NCBI RefSeq assembly: GCF_000003815.2
Contig: NC_049993.1
Span: forward strand, 1,876,123 to 1,940,122
Origin: Branchiostoma floridae
Lineage: Eukaryota; Chordata; Leptocardii; Amphioxiformes; Branchiostomatidae
DNA: 64,000 nt
Direction: 5' to 3'
Part shown: positions 11,822 through 22,921 of the stretch, in pieces
Layout of the letters: the number at the start of each line of letters is the position of its first letter
Numbering within the stretch: position 1 is the first letter of the stretch
Position numbers and translations under genes: made by a program
Notes under the pieces: model-generated
Database searches by the model: none
The model's input: the letters and a program-made list of their open reading frames with translations, nothing else
What the model was told of the DNA's origin: nothing

Positions 11822-12255
11822 CTACCTGTACAATAAGTCGTAACAGCTCTGGAAAAAAGAATTTCTGTAGAACATGTCTGACGTCAGCAAGTGCAGGACA
11901 ATGATATTATTGGAAGACGTTAATCTTTGTAGAAAAGAATAACACATTTTCCTACGCCTTGCTTCAAAGCTGTCGGTCGAATTGTACACAAACATTGCAC
12001 TATCGCTACATCGTCGTGGAAGATTCATGATAATCCGGAAACAGTTGTTATATGCGATCCGGCAGTTAGACAGGACACCCGCACTGACAGAATTCCATAA
12101 TTGCGCGCCATATATTTGGCCACAGTACGCCATAAACAAGTTTTTCTTAACAGGTGGGGAACAAAGGGAAAACTTGCGATTTATACAATTAGCACGACTA
12201 TACAGACTTTTCAGCTACGCACGTACACAGTCGTCATCGCTAGCACATCAGTGTA
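11822..12255 (-). mobile_element. non-LTR retrotransposon RT C-terminal remnant
   Basis: Minus-strand translation contains blocks typical of the end of CR1/Jockey-type reverse transcriptases: LKSLYSRANCINRKF, then NLFMAYCGQIYGAQLW, AYNNCFRIIMNLPR and SAMFV. A TAG interrupts the upstream part (about 12225). Only the last ~140 codons remain. Non-functional. Confidence 0.7.
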
Positions 12256-12477
12256 ACATATTTTAGTGTTAGTGGTATACATCGAGCATAGAATCTTCGT
12301 GTATTTTGTATTTAGATTTACGTAAGTAGCAAGTACATGTAAGATGATCTAACGCCTTGACTTACATTGTACATTGTGTCTTTGTCATTATTGTATAGCC
12401 TACAATATGCTCATGTATGTCTTTTATTGGATTAATAATGATTTGTATCCAGTTGTCGTACACATTTACAATATGCA

Positions 12478-12652
12478 TGTGACGGAGTCACTGTAATAGT
12501 TTTAGGCATGCCCAGGGCTAACTGCGCATGAGCAGAGAGGAGGGGTTGAGGAGACGAGAGTTCGGCAGTGTGAAGTCCTGCTATGTAGATTTAGAGGTTT
12601 CATGGATTAAAAGAGCAACATCGGAACAACAGCGTCGGTCTATCTTGTGACA
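12478..12652. mobile_element. solo LTR with 5-bp target duplication
   Basis: A 175-bp unit begins TGTGACGGAGTCAC and ends CTTGTGACA, i.e. TG..CA with inverted TGTGAC/GTGACA ends. It is flanked on both sides by ATGCA (12473-12477 and 12653-12657). This is what recombination between the LTRs of a retrotransposon leaves. No internal region remains. Confidence 0.7.
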
Positions 12653-12657
12653 ATGCA

Positions 12658-13972
12658 TTACTTGTCTTGTATTGCACCTGTTACAATTGTTGTGCAATGT
12701 ACATTGACTTGACTTGTCTTGACTAGCATCAGTAGGTGAACTACATGGGTGATGTACAATATATGTGTATACATAGTCATATGAACAAATCTTGTACTGT
12801 TTTCACATGGCATGGGGAAGATAAGTTGCTAGCTATTGTATTTTAGACATTGTTCGCCTTTTATTGTTTACGCTATATATGTCCCGTTATAATGTTCTTG
12901 AATGAAAATTTAAGCGATGTAAACAAGCCTGATAATTGGGATCTCGGGCTGCCAACTGGCTTTACGAAATAAACCATTCTACTACATGTATGTACTATTT
13001 CATATCAATTTGGTTGTATTTACAAACATTGAAACGAGTCGATTTCTGTTTTCATATTACACCAACCAACCAATCAGTCCATTCCTTTCCTTTCAATATC
13101 TCTCTCTAAATAAACTACTTATTTACTACCATTATATATATATACAGAACAATGGTGTCAACTATAGCTTCCTACCTTAATTATTGTGGAATTCCACATT
13201 CATCGTGATAGCAAAAAAAGTCAAAATTTCTTCAATATAGGCAACTTGTATTTTGGCCCATCTTGTGTAAATTTTCCATCCGCGCGACATTTGATTTTGG
13301 TCTCATTTGTCTTCCACCGCCTCAGAACAAGAAGTCGAACCCAATAAGTTAGAATTTAGAGTGATCTTTTAGACCAGATTTGACAAATGCTATATTCTTT
13401 TAAGCTATTCTTCCGTCATCTTCCGTACCTGCAATCAGATCACGGGCAGAAATATGCAAAAAGGCCACAGCAAGTAAATTTTATGAATGAAATCCTCTAC
13501 AGACTTAAAAAATAATGAGATAGTGCGAAAAGAAACAAGATTGGTAAAAAAAACCACAATGACAAATTTTCTAAATGGACAACATAAACGTTTACTTGTT
13601 ACAACACAAAACATGGCATCACAACCAACAAGGCATTTATTCCTGTATTTTTGAGTTGTAGTAAAAATGACACTAGTGTGGTAGACTTGTATCACTAGCC
13701 ATGTTGGCAACTTCACTCATGGCTTCCATGTTGATGCCATTCTTATAACTATCCGACTAGTTTCACTTCTGCAACTACTGTAAAAGCTACCTCTCTAGTG
13801 TCACTTCTAAATACAATTATTAGGTTACAACACAATCACCTCTATTTACCCATTTTGGTCTATTTGACACCATGCCTGAAGAAGTAAACAAATCTTGTTT
13901 ATTTTCTAAAATCAGGCGAAAACTAATGAGCGCACGGATGTCATCCATAAAGTTTACTTACAGTGGCCTTAA
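12658..13972. other. noncoding stretch
   Basis: A segment near 12860-12980 (CTGATAATTGGGATCTCGGG, then AATAAACC) looks like a LINE 3' end. The remainder, including 13000-13970, shows no gene. Confidence 0.3.
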
Positions 13973-14919
13973 CCCTATTCAGACCGGGCTTTTTTGGTCA
14001 TCCCTGGACCGGGGGGGGGGGGGCTTTTGAGGCCCTCCACTTCTAAGTCCTCTAACTCTAAAACAACGTGCCGTAGAGCCACCAAATTTTCAGGACATGA
14101 TTTCAACATAATATCTGACAAGTATGTGACGTTTGACGTTACGTTGACGTAAGCTGACGTAATTATGACGTCATCAATTTGATTACATTGGCCAAACCCA
14201 TGAAAAATGGGTATTCTCAGAAAACTTCAAGTTATGCTGCAAAAATGTAACAACAAGTGCAGATAACAGAATAATAATGTTTATTACGACTTGCGTTGCC
14301 AATAGCAACATCAATGACGTCAATATGACGTCATAAAATGACGTCATGCACATCTAAGATACGAGTTGGGCTCCGCCATATTATATCCACCACCTTGAAT
14401 TTTGAAAAATACTTTTTTTGCAACAAATAATCACAAAGGGCAATGGAAATAGACTAAATTCATTCATTTAGATGGTTTTTGATGAAAAAATACCAGGTAG
14501 TTACAAATTTTAAGGGATAATTAGCTTGTTATGCTTGATCTGGCCATTCAGTCCGCCATCTTGGATTTTGGGCTGATGACGTCATCAAATTAGCATAATT
14601 TATGCACATATAATTATGAAAAATATTCTGAATAATATAAGATTTTATTTATGTAACAAAATCGCAGTAATATAGTAAATAAATGTGAAAAATGCATAGT
14701 TAGAACCAAAAATAGTGATTTTTGGCAAAACTGCCTGTCAACAAACGGTTGCCATGGCAACAAGAAAAAAAGGAAAATTTGTCAAACTTCGTAAAATTGT
14801 TGCCAACAATATTTTAGGAAAACTCAACAAATTTGGTGGCTCTAGCGTAAGCCGTTCTGGCGTTATAGGACATCGAAGTTAGCGCGGGCCTCAAAAGCCC
14901 CCCCCCGGTCTGAATAGGG
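13973..14919. mobile_element. piggyBac-like MITE, family A, complete
   Basis: Inverted ends CCCTATTCAGACCGGG / CCCGGTCTGAATAGGG are flanked by TTAA on both sides (13969-13972 and 14920-14923), the piggyBac signature. The 947-bp body has many TGACGTCA-type motifs, GTTGCCATGGCAAC and no transposase ORF. Related copies: a partial one at 20625-21067 and a 245-bp internally deleted one at 57065-57309. Confidence 0.8.
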
Positions 14920-14923
14920 TTAA

Positions 14924-15725
14924 ACTTATCATCATCCCAGTATTCAAGAACAGTATACACCGAATATCATATAATTTCTATATAAAGTTAATAGTACAAT
15001 GGTGTAAGTCATGTTTAGTAAATTGCAGAGGACGGATGTAAACTTGGTTAGCATTTCCTGGCATTTCCTATATTCATATATGTTAAATACTTCAATTGAA
15101 GAGGTTGTATTTTCAACAACCCAGAAGCTTAGGCATAGCTTAGTGGGCGTCCTCTTTAGATTTCTCTGCACTAAATAATGACAAATGGATATTATCTTTT
15201 TTTTACTTTCTATATTTCGATAAATCCAGGACCTAAAAGTAAAGCGTACTTAGAGGACATGATTTCAACATCCACATCAGTATTTTATTATAATGAACAC
15301 ATGGTAGGAAAATATACATTATTTCGCAAGATCTGTTTTAGTACAAAAAGGTTGTATTTCTATGAATATGGTATGCCGATTTCGGAACAGAATTTTTTTT
15401 TTTGTTCTCACTCTTTCACATCTTTCTGCTATGAAGGTGACATTCTTTGACGTTAGCATTCGTTTGGCTCATTTTGCAGCTGCTTTGTATGACTTACATT
15501 GTGGTTCAAATCATTTCTTCTTTGGAAACGGCCGAAAATTGATGCACGTTTAAATGTCATCTATATCATCAAATTGACATGACATTGTTCATATACAAAA
15601 ATAACAAAATGTATCTTTATGTACAAGCATATTACACAACAAAGCATATTTCGTATTCAGTATTCACAATGAAAAGAAAAGTTCACCACACCCCTAAAAA
15701 TTACCGTGGATCTTGGATAACTGTC
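14924..15725. other. noncoding stretch
   Basis: A+T-rich; no exon or repeat recognised. It includes the 3' UTR side of the thioesterase-like gene, whose stop is at 15726-15728. Confidence 0.4.
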
Positions 15726-16423
15726 TTAAACAGTTTGTACATGTATATAAAACTGCATAGTTAACTGTGTGATGTTCTCATCCCCTTTCTTGACCTGGAA
15801 CCTCAGTGTGTCAGGACTGCCCTGATCTTCCCATGACTCAATGTCAAGCACATCGCCCTCTAGCGATTCTTTCTGGTATAACACTGACACTTTCTTCAGG
15901 TCGTATTTGGAAATATCTCCTCTGAGGAAAGAATACGCCCCGTTTCGAGCTCCAAGACTTGCGCAGTCCATACAGTACCAGATATAGGATGCTTGGTTGG
16001 TGTGATGGTAACTGTCTGTGTCTCTTGGAGCCACAACTACAGAATATTGGTAGGAATTGGTGCTTTTTGGTACCAGAAATGGCTGAACTGTTAGTTGCCG
16101 TGGTAACGATGACGCAAGAGAAGAATACCTCTCCTTCAACCAATCAGCAAGCGGCTCTGGTCTGCGTGTGGTAGCGTCGACATTGATTCTTTGACACGTT
16201 CCCTTAAACATCAGATCATTGGTGGAAGAGTCTCTTATTTCTTCCATGGTTGCCCAAGAAGTGTTACCGAGTGAGCACAACTGTACAGTAGCTGCAGTTT
16301 TCTTATCAGGTGCAAGGTGGCGATAGTAGGACGGTAGGAACTCGAAGCTTTGACCTCGTATGAAGACCAACTTAAGGTCTTGGACCGGAGTTTCTTTTAC
16401 GATTTTGGAGGTTGGCGGACAGT
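15726..16423 (-). CDS. double-hotdog acyl thioesterase-like protein, terminal exon
   Basis: Frame open from a stop at 16425-16427 to TAA at 15726-15728. The N-terminal part (FEFLPSYYRHL, TVQLCSLGNTSW, FKGTCQRINVDATTRRP) fits the strand core that ends a first hotdog fold in acyl-ACP/acyl-CoA thioesterases. The second hotdog starts at VVVAPRDTDSYHHTNQASYI, matching the D-x-D-x-x-x-H-x-N-x-x-x-Y catalytic/structural motif, followed by the helix MDCASLGARNG and strands VSVLYQKESLEGD and TLRFQV. Such enzymes hydrolyse fatty acyl thioesters. The true 5' splice site is uncertain: an AG ending at 16424 keeps phase with the exon at 17594-17689 but lacks a pyrimidine tract. The final ~25 residues end unremarkably. 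Confidence 0.6.
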
Positions 16424-17593
16424 CTCAGGCCGAAGGGCTACAGTTCCGCTGGTAAACGTAGGACGCGAAACTTAATTAATATGGTGGAAAGCCGTTTACT
16501 GCCTCTTTCCGACAAACCTATTGGTATCGTCTGTTGTCTCTTTATTTTGGGTAGAATATGTAGTAAAATTTTAATTTTGGACCCGAAAACTATCATTTTT
16601 TAACACTTTTTTGATCTAAGCTGCTTGGGAAAAACGAATTTTCCCAGGATAACGGCCTACGTGGTAGAGAAGCTATATTCTTCATGTTTGTGTAAAATGA
16701 AAATAAAAAAATTCCATGTGATAACTTTTTTGCAATCTCCGATGACGTCATTTCTTCGAAATCGCATGAAAAACGATGCTATTTGGGTCATCAGGCGAAA
16801 AAACCGCATCACCGTTGCAGCGGACTAATACAAAAATGGTTTCGCAGGCCGAACAACTACTCCTCGCACAAAAACAATACAACCCACGGGCTTTTCAGGA
16901 AATACGACAAATCTATGCTCAGCTATAACGATCAGGAAGCAATAGGGAGCAAAAGTTAGGGAGACAACAGCGCACTTCCGGCCTATTACACCACCCTTCC
17001 GCCAACTCCGGTCAGATTTGAACTCCGACCCGGAACCTTGAAAACGGGTTCATTCTTGTTTTGTTCAGGCGGTTGGAAGAAGTAACGATTCCCTAACAGG
17101 TAAGAAAACGTCGGTATCTGCCTGGCGATAATTCCCACTGGAACTGTGGCTATTGAAGAAAAACAAACATCCTAAGTCAATGAAATGTAAATATGCAAAA
17201 TAAAGCTGATCATATCCATATATAACAATTACTATCATGACTGCTGATTAAGAATACTAGACACATTTTCATTATGTTTCCTTGTTTGGAAAAACATATT
17301 GTTTTTGCTGGTGTGTCCCTTTTCTTTCTTCTTTTGTCAGTAGCCAATCAGATTACAGCTTAGGCTAGATGTTAGCTGGTATTTACATAAGCAGCTTGTT
17401 ACAAGTTTGTGACAAAAAGACCTGTTTCTTTTTTTTTCTTTCTGACAATAATGCAACTGGGTAAGCCCGATGGTATAGTATAACTATGTTTATGGCCAAG
17501 TTCCCGAAGGAAGCAGACGGTAGTACAAGGAAGCATACCTAAAGGATATTGCGATGCCGTGTACGTTTGAGAAGTAATTTTGCCTACTCTTAC
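16424..17593. other. intron of the thioesterase-like gene
   Basis: Noncoding on both strands. I searched the minus strand for the missing hotdog helix exon and saw none. Confidence 0.35.
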
Positions 17594-17689
17594 CTAATTT
17601 GTCAAAATCATCAAAGTCCCATGGCTGGAACACGTGGCTGAAGCTGACAGTGTCTTTATTGATGACGTTTATTCCTGGTAATGTCCAAT
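17594..17689 (-). CDS. thioesterase-like gene, upstream exon
   Basis: Acceptor CTCCACAG (17697-17690) and donor GTAAGAG bound a 96-base exon coding WTLPGINVINKDT, then FSHVFQPWDFDDFDKL. The D-F-D-D-F-D-K-L motif parallels the D-T-D-S-Y-H-H motif of the second hotdog, so this is the start of the first hotdog domain. It begins after 1 base and ends after 1 base of a codon. The expected helix-coding segment (N-x-x-Y and following) between here and 16424 was not found, nor was the first exon. The gene may be incomplete in this haplotype. Confidence 0.5.
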
Positions 17690-18102
17690 CTGTGGAGATG
17701 GGAGGAAAAACAGTAATAGCCTTTATCAATTATGTTTTGTGGACTGTCTTATGCCCCCCACCCCCACCCAAGTTTTACTATAATACATAAAAATAACCCG
17801 TAACAGTTTAAGTAATTACATGTACTGTCCAATAACCCTTTTGCATATAATTTAAACAGTCTGGGAGTTTGTGCTTTGGCTTTTTAAATTCATCATCATT
17901 TAGTCCACTTTTCTAAGTATTAAAAAATCACATTGATAGTTAAAAAGTTCCAAAACTTCCAGTCACCTGTGAAAGAATGTACGAGTGCTAACCAAGGATG
18001 GTACGATGTTCATTGGTTTTTGATGACGCGATCCTTGTGACAGATGGGCGAGTACTGCCGCCAGTCTTCTACCTGCCACTGACTGCATGGCTTCCTGATC
18101 TA

Positions 18103-18982
18103 CGAGGGGGGTTCAATAAGTTCTTTGCCTCACCAAGAAATAACAAGCAAAACTCAGATTTTCAGGCACAACTTCATAGTATGAAGTCTTTTATCAATAT
18201 CCTCCAAATTACAAATCATTGGAGTCATTACTTTCCAGGCATTCGTTTTTTCTAAATTAGAAGGTAAGTGGCGAGAAAAAAGTTGTGTGAATTGTGATCA
18301 GACATGTGTGGGTCTAGTTTCCCATGCCATAAATTAACAAAAGACGTTGTCAAAATGTTTGATAATGATTCTCTTCCTATTTCAAGCAAAAAGAATTGGG
18401 TTTCTAACTTCCAGCAGCGCAAATTGACCCACACACTCAGGTCAGGTCAATTGTCCACGTTTTTTTCCTTCTCCCTCACCTAACGTTACTGGGTGTCGCC
18501 TGCAAAGTAATGATCACACTAATTTGAATTTTGGTACATATTTATATAAGACTTTATACTTGACATCTATGCTTCGAAATCTGAGCTGTGCTTATTTTTT
18601 CTCGGTAAAGTCGGGGACTTATTGATAACCCCACGTACATGTATAAAGTCTTATATAAATGTGTACCAAAATTCAAATTATTGTGATCATCATGTTGCAG
18701 GCGACACCCAGTAACGTTAGGTAAGGGATAACGAAAAAAAAGGTGGACAATTGATCTGCAACCTGAGGTGTGAGGTCAAATTGTCTGATCACACTTCACC
18801 CTTCTTTTTCTCCCCACTTACCTTCTAATTTAGAAAAAACGAATGCCTGGAAAGTAATGACTCCAATGATTTGTAATTTGGAGGATATTGATAAAAGACT
18901 TCATACTATGAAGTTGTGCCTGAAAATCTGAGTTGTGCTTGTTATTTCTTGGTGAGGCAAAGAACTTATTGAACCCCCCTCG
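18103..18982. mobile_element. 880-bp palindromic foldback element with TA duplication
   Basis: The left half (CGAGGGGGGTTCAATAAGTT...) is repeated in reverse on the right (...AACTTATTGAACCCCCCTCG). Homology runs almost to a centre near 18545-18640, including the block CCTAACGTTACTGGGTGTCG at 18479 mirrored at 18700. TA flanks both ends (18101-18102, 18983-18984). The terminal sequence resembles mariner-type ends. It carries no transposase and looks like two inverted copies of one end region. Confidence 0.8.
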
Positions 18983-18984
18983 TA

Positions 18985-20624
18985 TCATACGGGGAAGATA
19001 CTATACCTTGAGATCTGTCCATTGGAAAGCATGTTAAAATACAGTGAAAGAAGGCTTACGAAAATTACTAACACCAATTTCAATTCTTCACCATAAAATC
19101 ACAAGGGTCATTTTTATAAACATTCAAAGAAAATAGCTTAAACTTCAAAGAAAGCTCGCTCTAGGGAAGAAACCTCACCTCTGGCCCTGTTTTTTTTCCT
19201 GGATCAACCGCCGTTAATTCAACTGCAGGTTATGTCTCAAGATTGGGCCAAAGTTTTCAAGGAAAAGGAGTATTTGTAAGGACTATAATATTGTAAGCAT
19301 GGCCGCTTGTTTGGGGACGTGTTGAAAAATACTTTGTACATCCGTATCCGGAAAGGCTAAGGGTAACGTTAAGTGTTCGTGATTCAACAGCGAGATGGGG
19401 TGCTGACATTCGTGTTGTAGCGGCAATAAACCATTTCTAATACATATTGACATAAACTTTAATAGGTCATATGAGCGAATACGCCGGTTAGAGTAGCGCG
19501 TGTGTAAACGCCCCCACCCCCAACACCCTCCCCTCTCCCCTCACACTTTGCCATTCGGCTTACATCCAGGCGCTGACGTCGATGTTTGTAGATTGTGCTT
19601 TAGCGAATAAAAGAGAATGTCTACAAACCTATCTGTTTACTGGGGTTCTCAGGTCTGTCCTTGGGTCCAGAAAACTTATAAAAACAGCAGGACTGAGCTG
19701 AGCCTTCCAACTCTGCGTGACGTGCTGGGGTATCAGGTACAAAGGTCAAAGTTTACGGACTATTCCATTGTCCGCATAGGGCTGAATATAACATTTTATC
19801 ACTCGTCCAAGATACACCGGAATTTTCTATCAGGAATAACTCTTTTCTTCACACGTTTAAGTTATTTTGTCTAATTTGTGTCACTTCGAGGCAAATTAAC
19901 AAAATAAACTGTATATAGATAGGGTTGCGAAAAACCCTGCATGGTTGCAGTACTTCAGTCAGCCATACAGTGGCTCTTTTGAACCGTGCCACCTGCGCTC
20001 GTATTGCATTCCAGAAGTCCAACCAAGTGTGATGTTAAATCTCTTATGTTTTCTAATAGTGGATGGTGCGTTTTCCGCAAGGATCGCATGTTTCTTAATT
20101 AAGAAGTGGGTCGTATGCTTTTCACAAAGATCGTATATTTCTTTATAGCAGTGGATTGTTTGAATTCCGCAAGGAGCGTATGTTTCTTAGTACTAGTGGA
20201 CAGTACACATATGACTTCCGTAACGTGCTATTTGTATCGTAACGGGTGGTGCCCAGCTAACTGTGTAAACTGCGACTGTATGGTCTTATCGTCCAAAGTC
20301 TGTAGCAAATCTTAGGACGAGAAGTACATACAATCACAGTAACTGTTTCCCTCGAGTCTACAACTGATCAGCCTTCAAAACAAATGTCCACGGCTATCCC
20401 CGTGCACAGTTCACAGAGTTCCAACTTCTTGGGTCATTGCCTTGAAGTGGTCTCTTGACCTTGCTTTAAACAATCTCGTTAAAATGTACTGTCAAAATCA
20501 AGCTAAAATATCATAAAATTTAATTACTTTATTATTACTTCTGTGATCACTAACTTCTGAAGAGAGCAGAATTGCACAAGCGTTTCAAGTTACGGCACAC
20601 TGTCCTATGTTTTCCAGAATATCT
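18985..20624. other. intergenic stretch, no gene seen
   Basis: Short ORFs on the plus strand have no recognisable content. Near 20040-20180 a diverged motif (TCGTATGTTTCTT..AGTGG) recurs about every 55 bases, a weak tandem repeat. Nothing else found. Confidence 0.35.
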
Positions 20625-21067
20625 GTCATAATTAAATATAAATCACCCTAATTTGATTACTTAATCGGCCAAAACCTAAGATGGTTGATGGTTGACCATA
20701 TGACTAGACCAAGAATAACTAGATAATTACCCCTTTAAATTTGTAACTACCTGATATTTTTTTCAACAAAAAGTGTTTAGATGAACATTTTTTGAGTCTA
20801 TTTCCATTGTCCTTTGCGATTTATATTCCCTTGCTGTTACATTTTTTAGCATACTGTAAGGTTTTCTGGGAATGCCTTTTTTTCGTGGTTCCGAAAGTCA
20901 AATTTCGTTATATTACGCCATAATTACGTTGTATTACGTCATAATAATAAAATTGGGGTTTATATAGAATGAGTTACAGGAGTTAGAAGGGGCGGGCCTC
21001 AATAGACTACCCACCCCATCCCACTCCGTACAAAATTGACTTTAGAAAAAGCCCGGACGGAATATGG
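20625..21067. mobile_element. piggyBac-like MITE, family A, partial, inverted
   Basis: The right end GCCCGGACGGAATATGG followed by TTAA (21068-21071) matches the family A terminus CCCGGTCTGAATAGGG-TTAA. Internal blocks, such as TTTGTAACTACCTG and GTCTATTTCCATTGTCCTTT, match 14440-14520 in reverse. The other end is missing. Confidence 0.6.
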
Positions 21068-21097
21068 TTAACAATCAGGTATGTCAGTGTCGTTCGT

Positions 21098-22012
21098 TTA
21101 TAACTGCATTGAACGATAACAAAGACCAAGGGGTACTTTTAGTTGATCCTTGACTTGCTCACCATTGATGTGCAACAAAAGATGGTCTTGATGTAAAGGA
21201 TGAAAGCGGAACTTCGAAAGCTTTGCTTGTGCCATCCCGTTTATTGTAGCAACCGTGGCTGCCGCGTGTGGAATGAAATCTCCAGCAGTCGATGATGTGT
21301 CGGTTATATTTGACTGTGATGCAGGTAACTGAAGTTTAGCGTTTCCATGTGGGTTGTACATCGGATTAGGGTTGCGGACATTTGGCGGGTTTTGGGCGTC
21401 TTGTGCGTACGTCAGATTGTGGTTTTCAGCGTTTGTCAACATTGGATTCAAGGCATTTTGTGCATATATATGATTCAGGTCCTGGTTATTTCTGAGGCAC
21501 ACTGTAGGTCGATCATGTTCGTCAGAGCAATGTGGAATAGTCATCTTGTTCCCGTTATTTTTGTAAGCACCGGTGCTAGCATCTTTCTTAGTTGAGTCAC
21601 ATCCTTCAAAGCTCATTGACACACTATTGGTGCTAATTGAAGATGGCTTCTCCTCAAGGTACTCATTGTAGACTTTCTTTGTTTCGGCCTCTTCTGAACT
21701 CGCCTTCATGCACACTGTATGATCCTGGCACGCGTGCGCAACTTCACATGGCACAATGTCGGCATCGCTATGTGTGATATCGACAGTCGTCGTGGTCTCA
21801 GTCACAACACCACGTTCTGTGGGACTGACCTCATCATCAATGTTGTTGACATCATATTGCCCATATCTGACAGTGCATGTCTTGGTGATGGGATCATTAT
21901 TGTCAGTCTGGCCGTCAAGTGGTTCTCCAGATCCCGTGTTGAGATGTTCTGACGTCACGTCGACCTTCTTTAAGTCGCTAAATTTGACCACAGGTGTGAC
22001 GCAGTCATTCTG
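21098..22012 (-). CDS. exon for a low-complexity polar tail with NPxY motifs
   Basis: A clear acceptor (CTTTCCATCTTCACAG) opens a phase-0 frame of 304 codons ending in a stop at 21098-21100. The product is acidic, Asn/Thr/Ser-rich, lacks any hydrophobic helix and has no early ATG, so it is not a first exon. Repeated short motifs run QNALNPMLTNAENHNLTYAQ and NPPNVRNPNPMYNPHG: NPMY fits the NPxY consensus for PTB/clathrin-adaptor binding. Similar N-P-x-P-M-Y strings occur in cytoplasmic tails of amphioxus surface receptors (from memory). I infer the C-terminal cytoplasmic tail of a membrane protein whose upstream exons were not found. A donor inside the frame cannot be excluded. Confidence 0.5.
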   Translation of the reverse strand, partial: QNDCVTPVVKFSDLKKVDVTSEHLNTGSGEPLDGQTDNNDPITKTCTVRYGQYDVNNIDDEVSPTERGVVTETTTTVDITHSDADIVPCEVAHACQDHTVCMKASSEEAETKKVYNEYLEEKPSSISTNSVSMSFEGCDSTKKDASTGAYKNNGNKMTIPHCSDEHDRPTVCLRNNQDLNHIYAQNALNPMLTNAENHNLTYAQDAQNPPNVRNPNPMYNPHGNAKLQLPASQSNITDTSSTAGDFIPHAAATVATINGMAQAKLSKFRFHPLHQDHLLLHINGEQVKDQLKVPLGLCYRSMQL

Positions 22013-22086
22013 CTGTGAAGATGGAAAGTAAAAGTGATCTCTCGATGAAGATTAGACATCCAGGTAATAAGAAATGCCAAAAAGAA

Positions 22087-22179
22087 GTTACTCAAACAAC
22101 TGGATATGGTTCTGGAAACGGTCAGACGTTTCAGATAGCATCCACTATATTTCGTCAGTGACAATAAAGAGATCTGGAA
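22087..22179 (+). repeat. dispersed repeat, copy 1
   Basis: Contains AAACGGTCAGACGTTTC and TCGTCAGTGACA; the reverse complement is found at 32602-32694. A short interspersed amphioxus repeat of unknown type. Confidence 0.6.
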
Positions 22180-22496
22180 GAGTCTGATCTTTTATACTCC
22201 AACTATGAATGGAGACATTTTTAGATATCCAATAGGAGACATTGTTAGTCAAAGTCAAGCTGGAAATTGCTTTGGAACCAGTTTACCCGATTCGAATTCA
22301 ATGAAAAGATGAGCTAAGCTTATACTTGTGACAGAGAAGGAAGACGTACTGTGCGGCATTTACATGTTCACTGTACCGGGAAATTCTCTTAGCTCTCCCC
22401 TAACGATCGAGTGCAATGAACAGATGGCCACGGCTTAACGTCATGTCATAAGGACTGCAATCCTTTTCAGTAGCTAGCGTGCACTGCAGGTGAGCT

Positions 22497-22921
22497 AATC
22501 TCCAAGCAGATCCTACAATGCATAAGATTGTACCAAACTTGCCAAGGAGTGTAGTCAGCCAAGGTGTCCAGGTGTCCATTTGCCTTGTAGAATCTGCCTC
22601 CATTCTTCTAGAACATAGGCTATTAACATCCAATTGTTTCTCAATCAAACTGTGCTTGCAGTGTAGGTGCTGATTCCTGTTTGGTGCTAACTTGCAACTG
22701 GGGCATATACATGTGCTGATCACCGACCAGTGTAAGTCGCTCGTAAAATGATCAGCACATGGCTACATGGAGGGGCAGCTACACCATTGTTGAATAGAAA
22801 TTTGCCCCTCCCTGTTTCAGTAGAGGCAGATTCCCGGTAGCTAAACACTTTCCTAAGCTAGCTTCACTCCTCTGCCAGCTTTGATACTATCTTGTGCTAT
22901 CGTAGGATCTGCTTGGAGATT
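22497..22921. mobile_element. TIR element (AATCTCCAAGCAGATCCTAC ends)
   Basis: The left end AATCTCCAAGCAGATCCTAC (22497) is mirrored on the right as GTAGGATCTGCTTGGAGATT. TAA/TTA at the margins suits a 3-bp target duplication as in Harbinger-type elements. There is no transposase, so it is a MITE. Confidence 0.6.

Noticed and set aside
15178-15553. Plus-strand ORFs at 15.2-15.5 kb
   Set aside because: Frames rich in Phe/Tyr from T-rich DNA, no recognisable protein.
19678-19685. TATAAAAA motif on the plus strand as a promoter
   Set aside because: No gene with coding character follows it.
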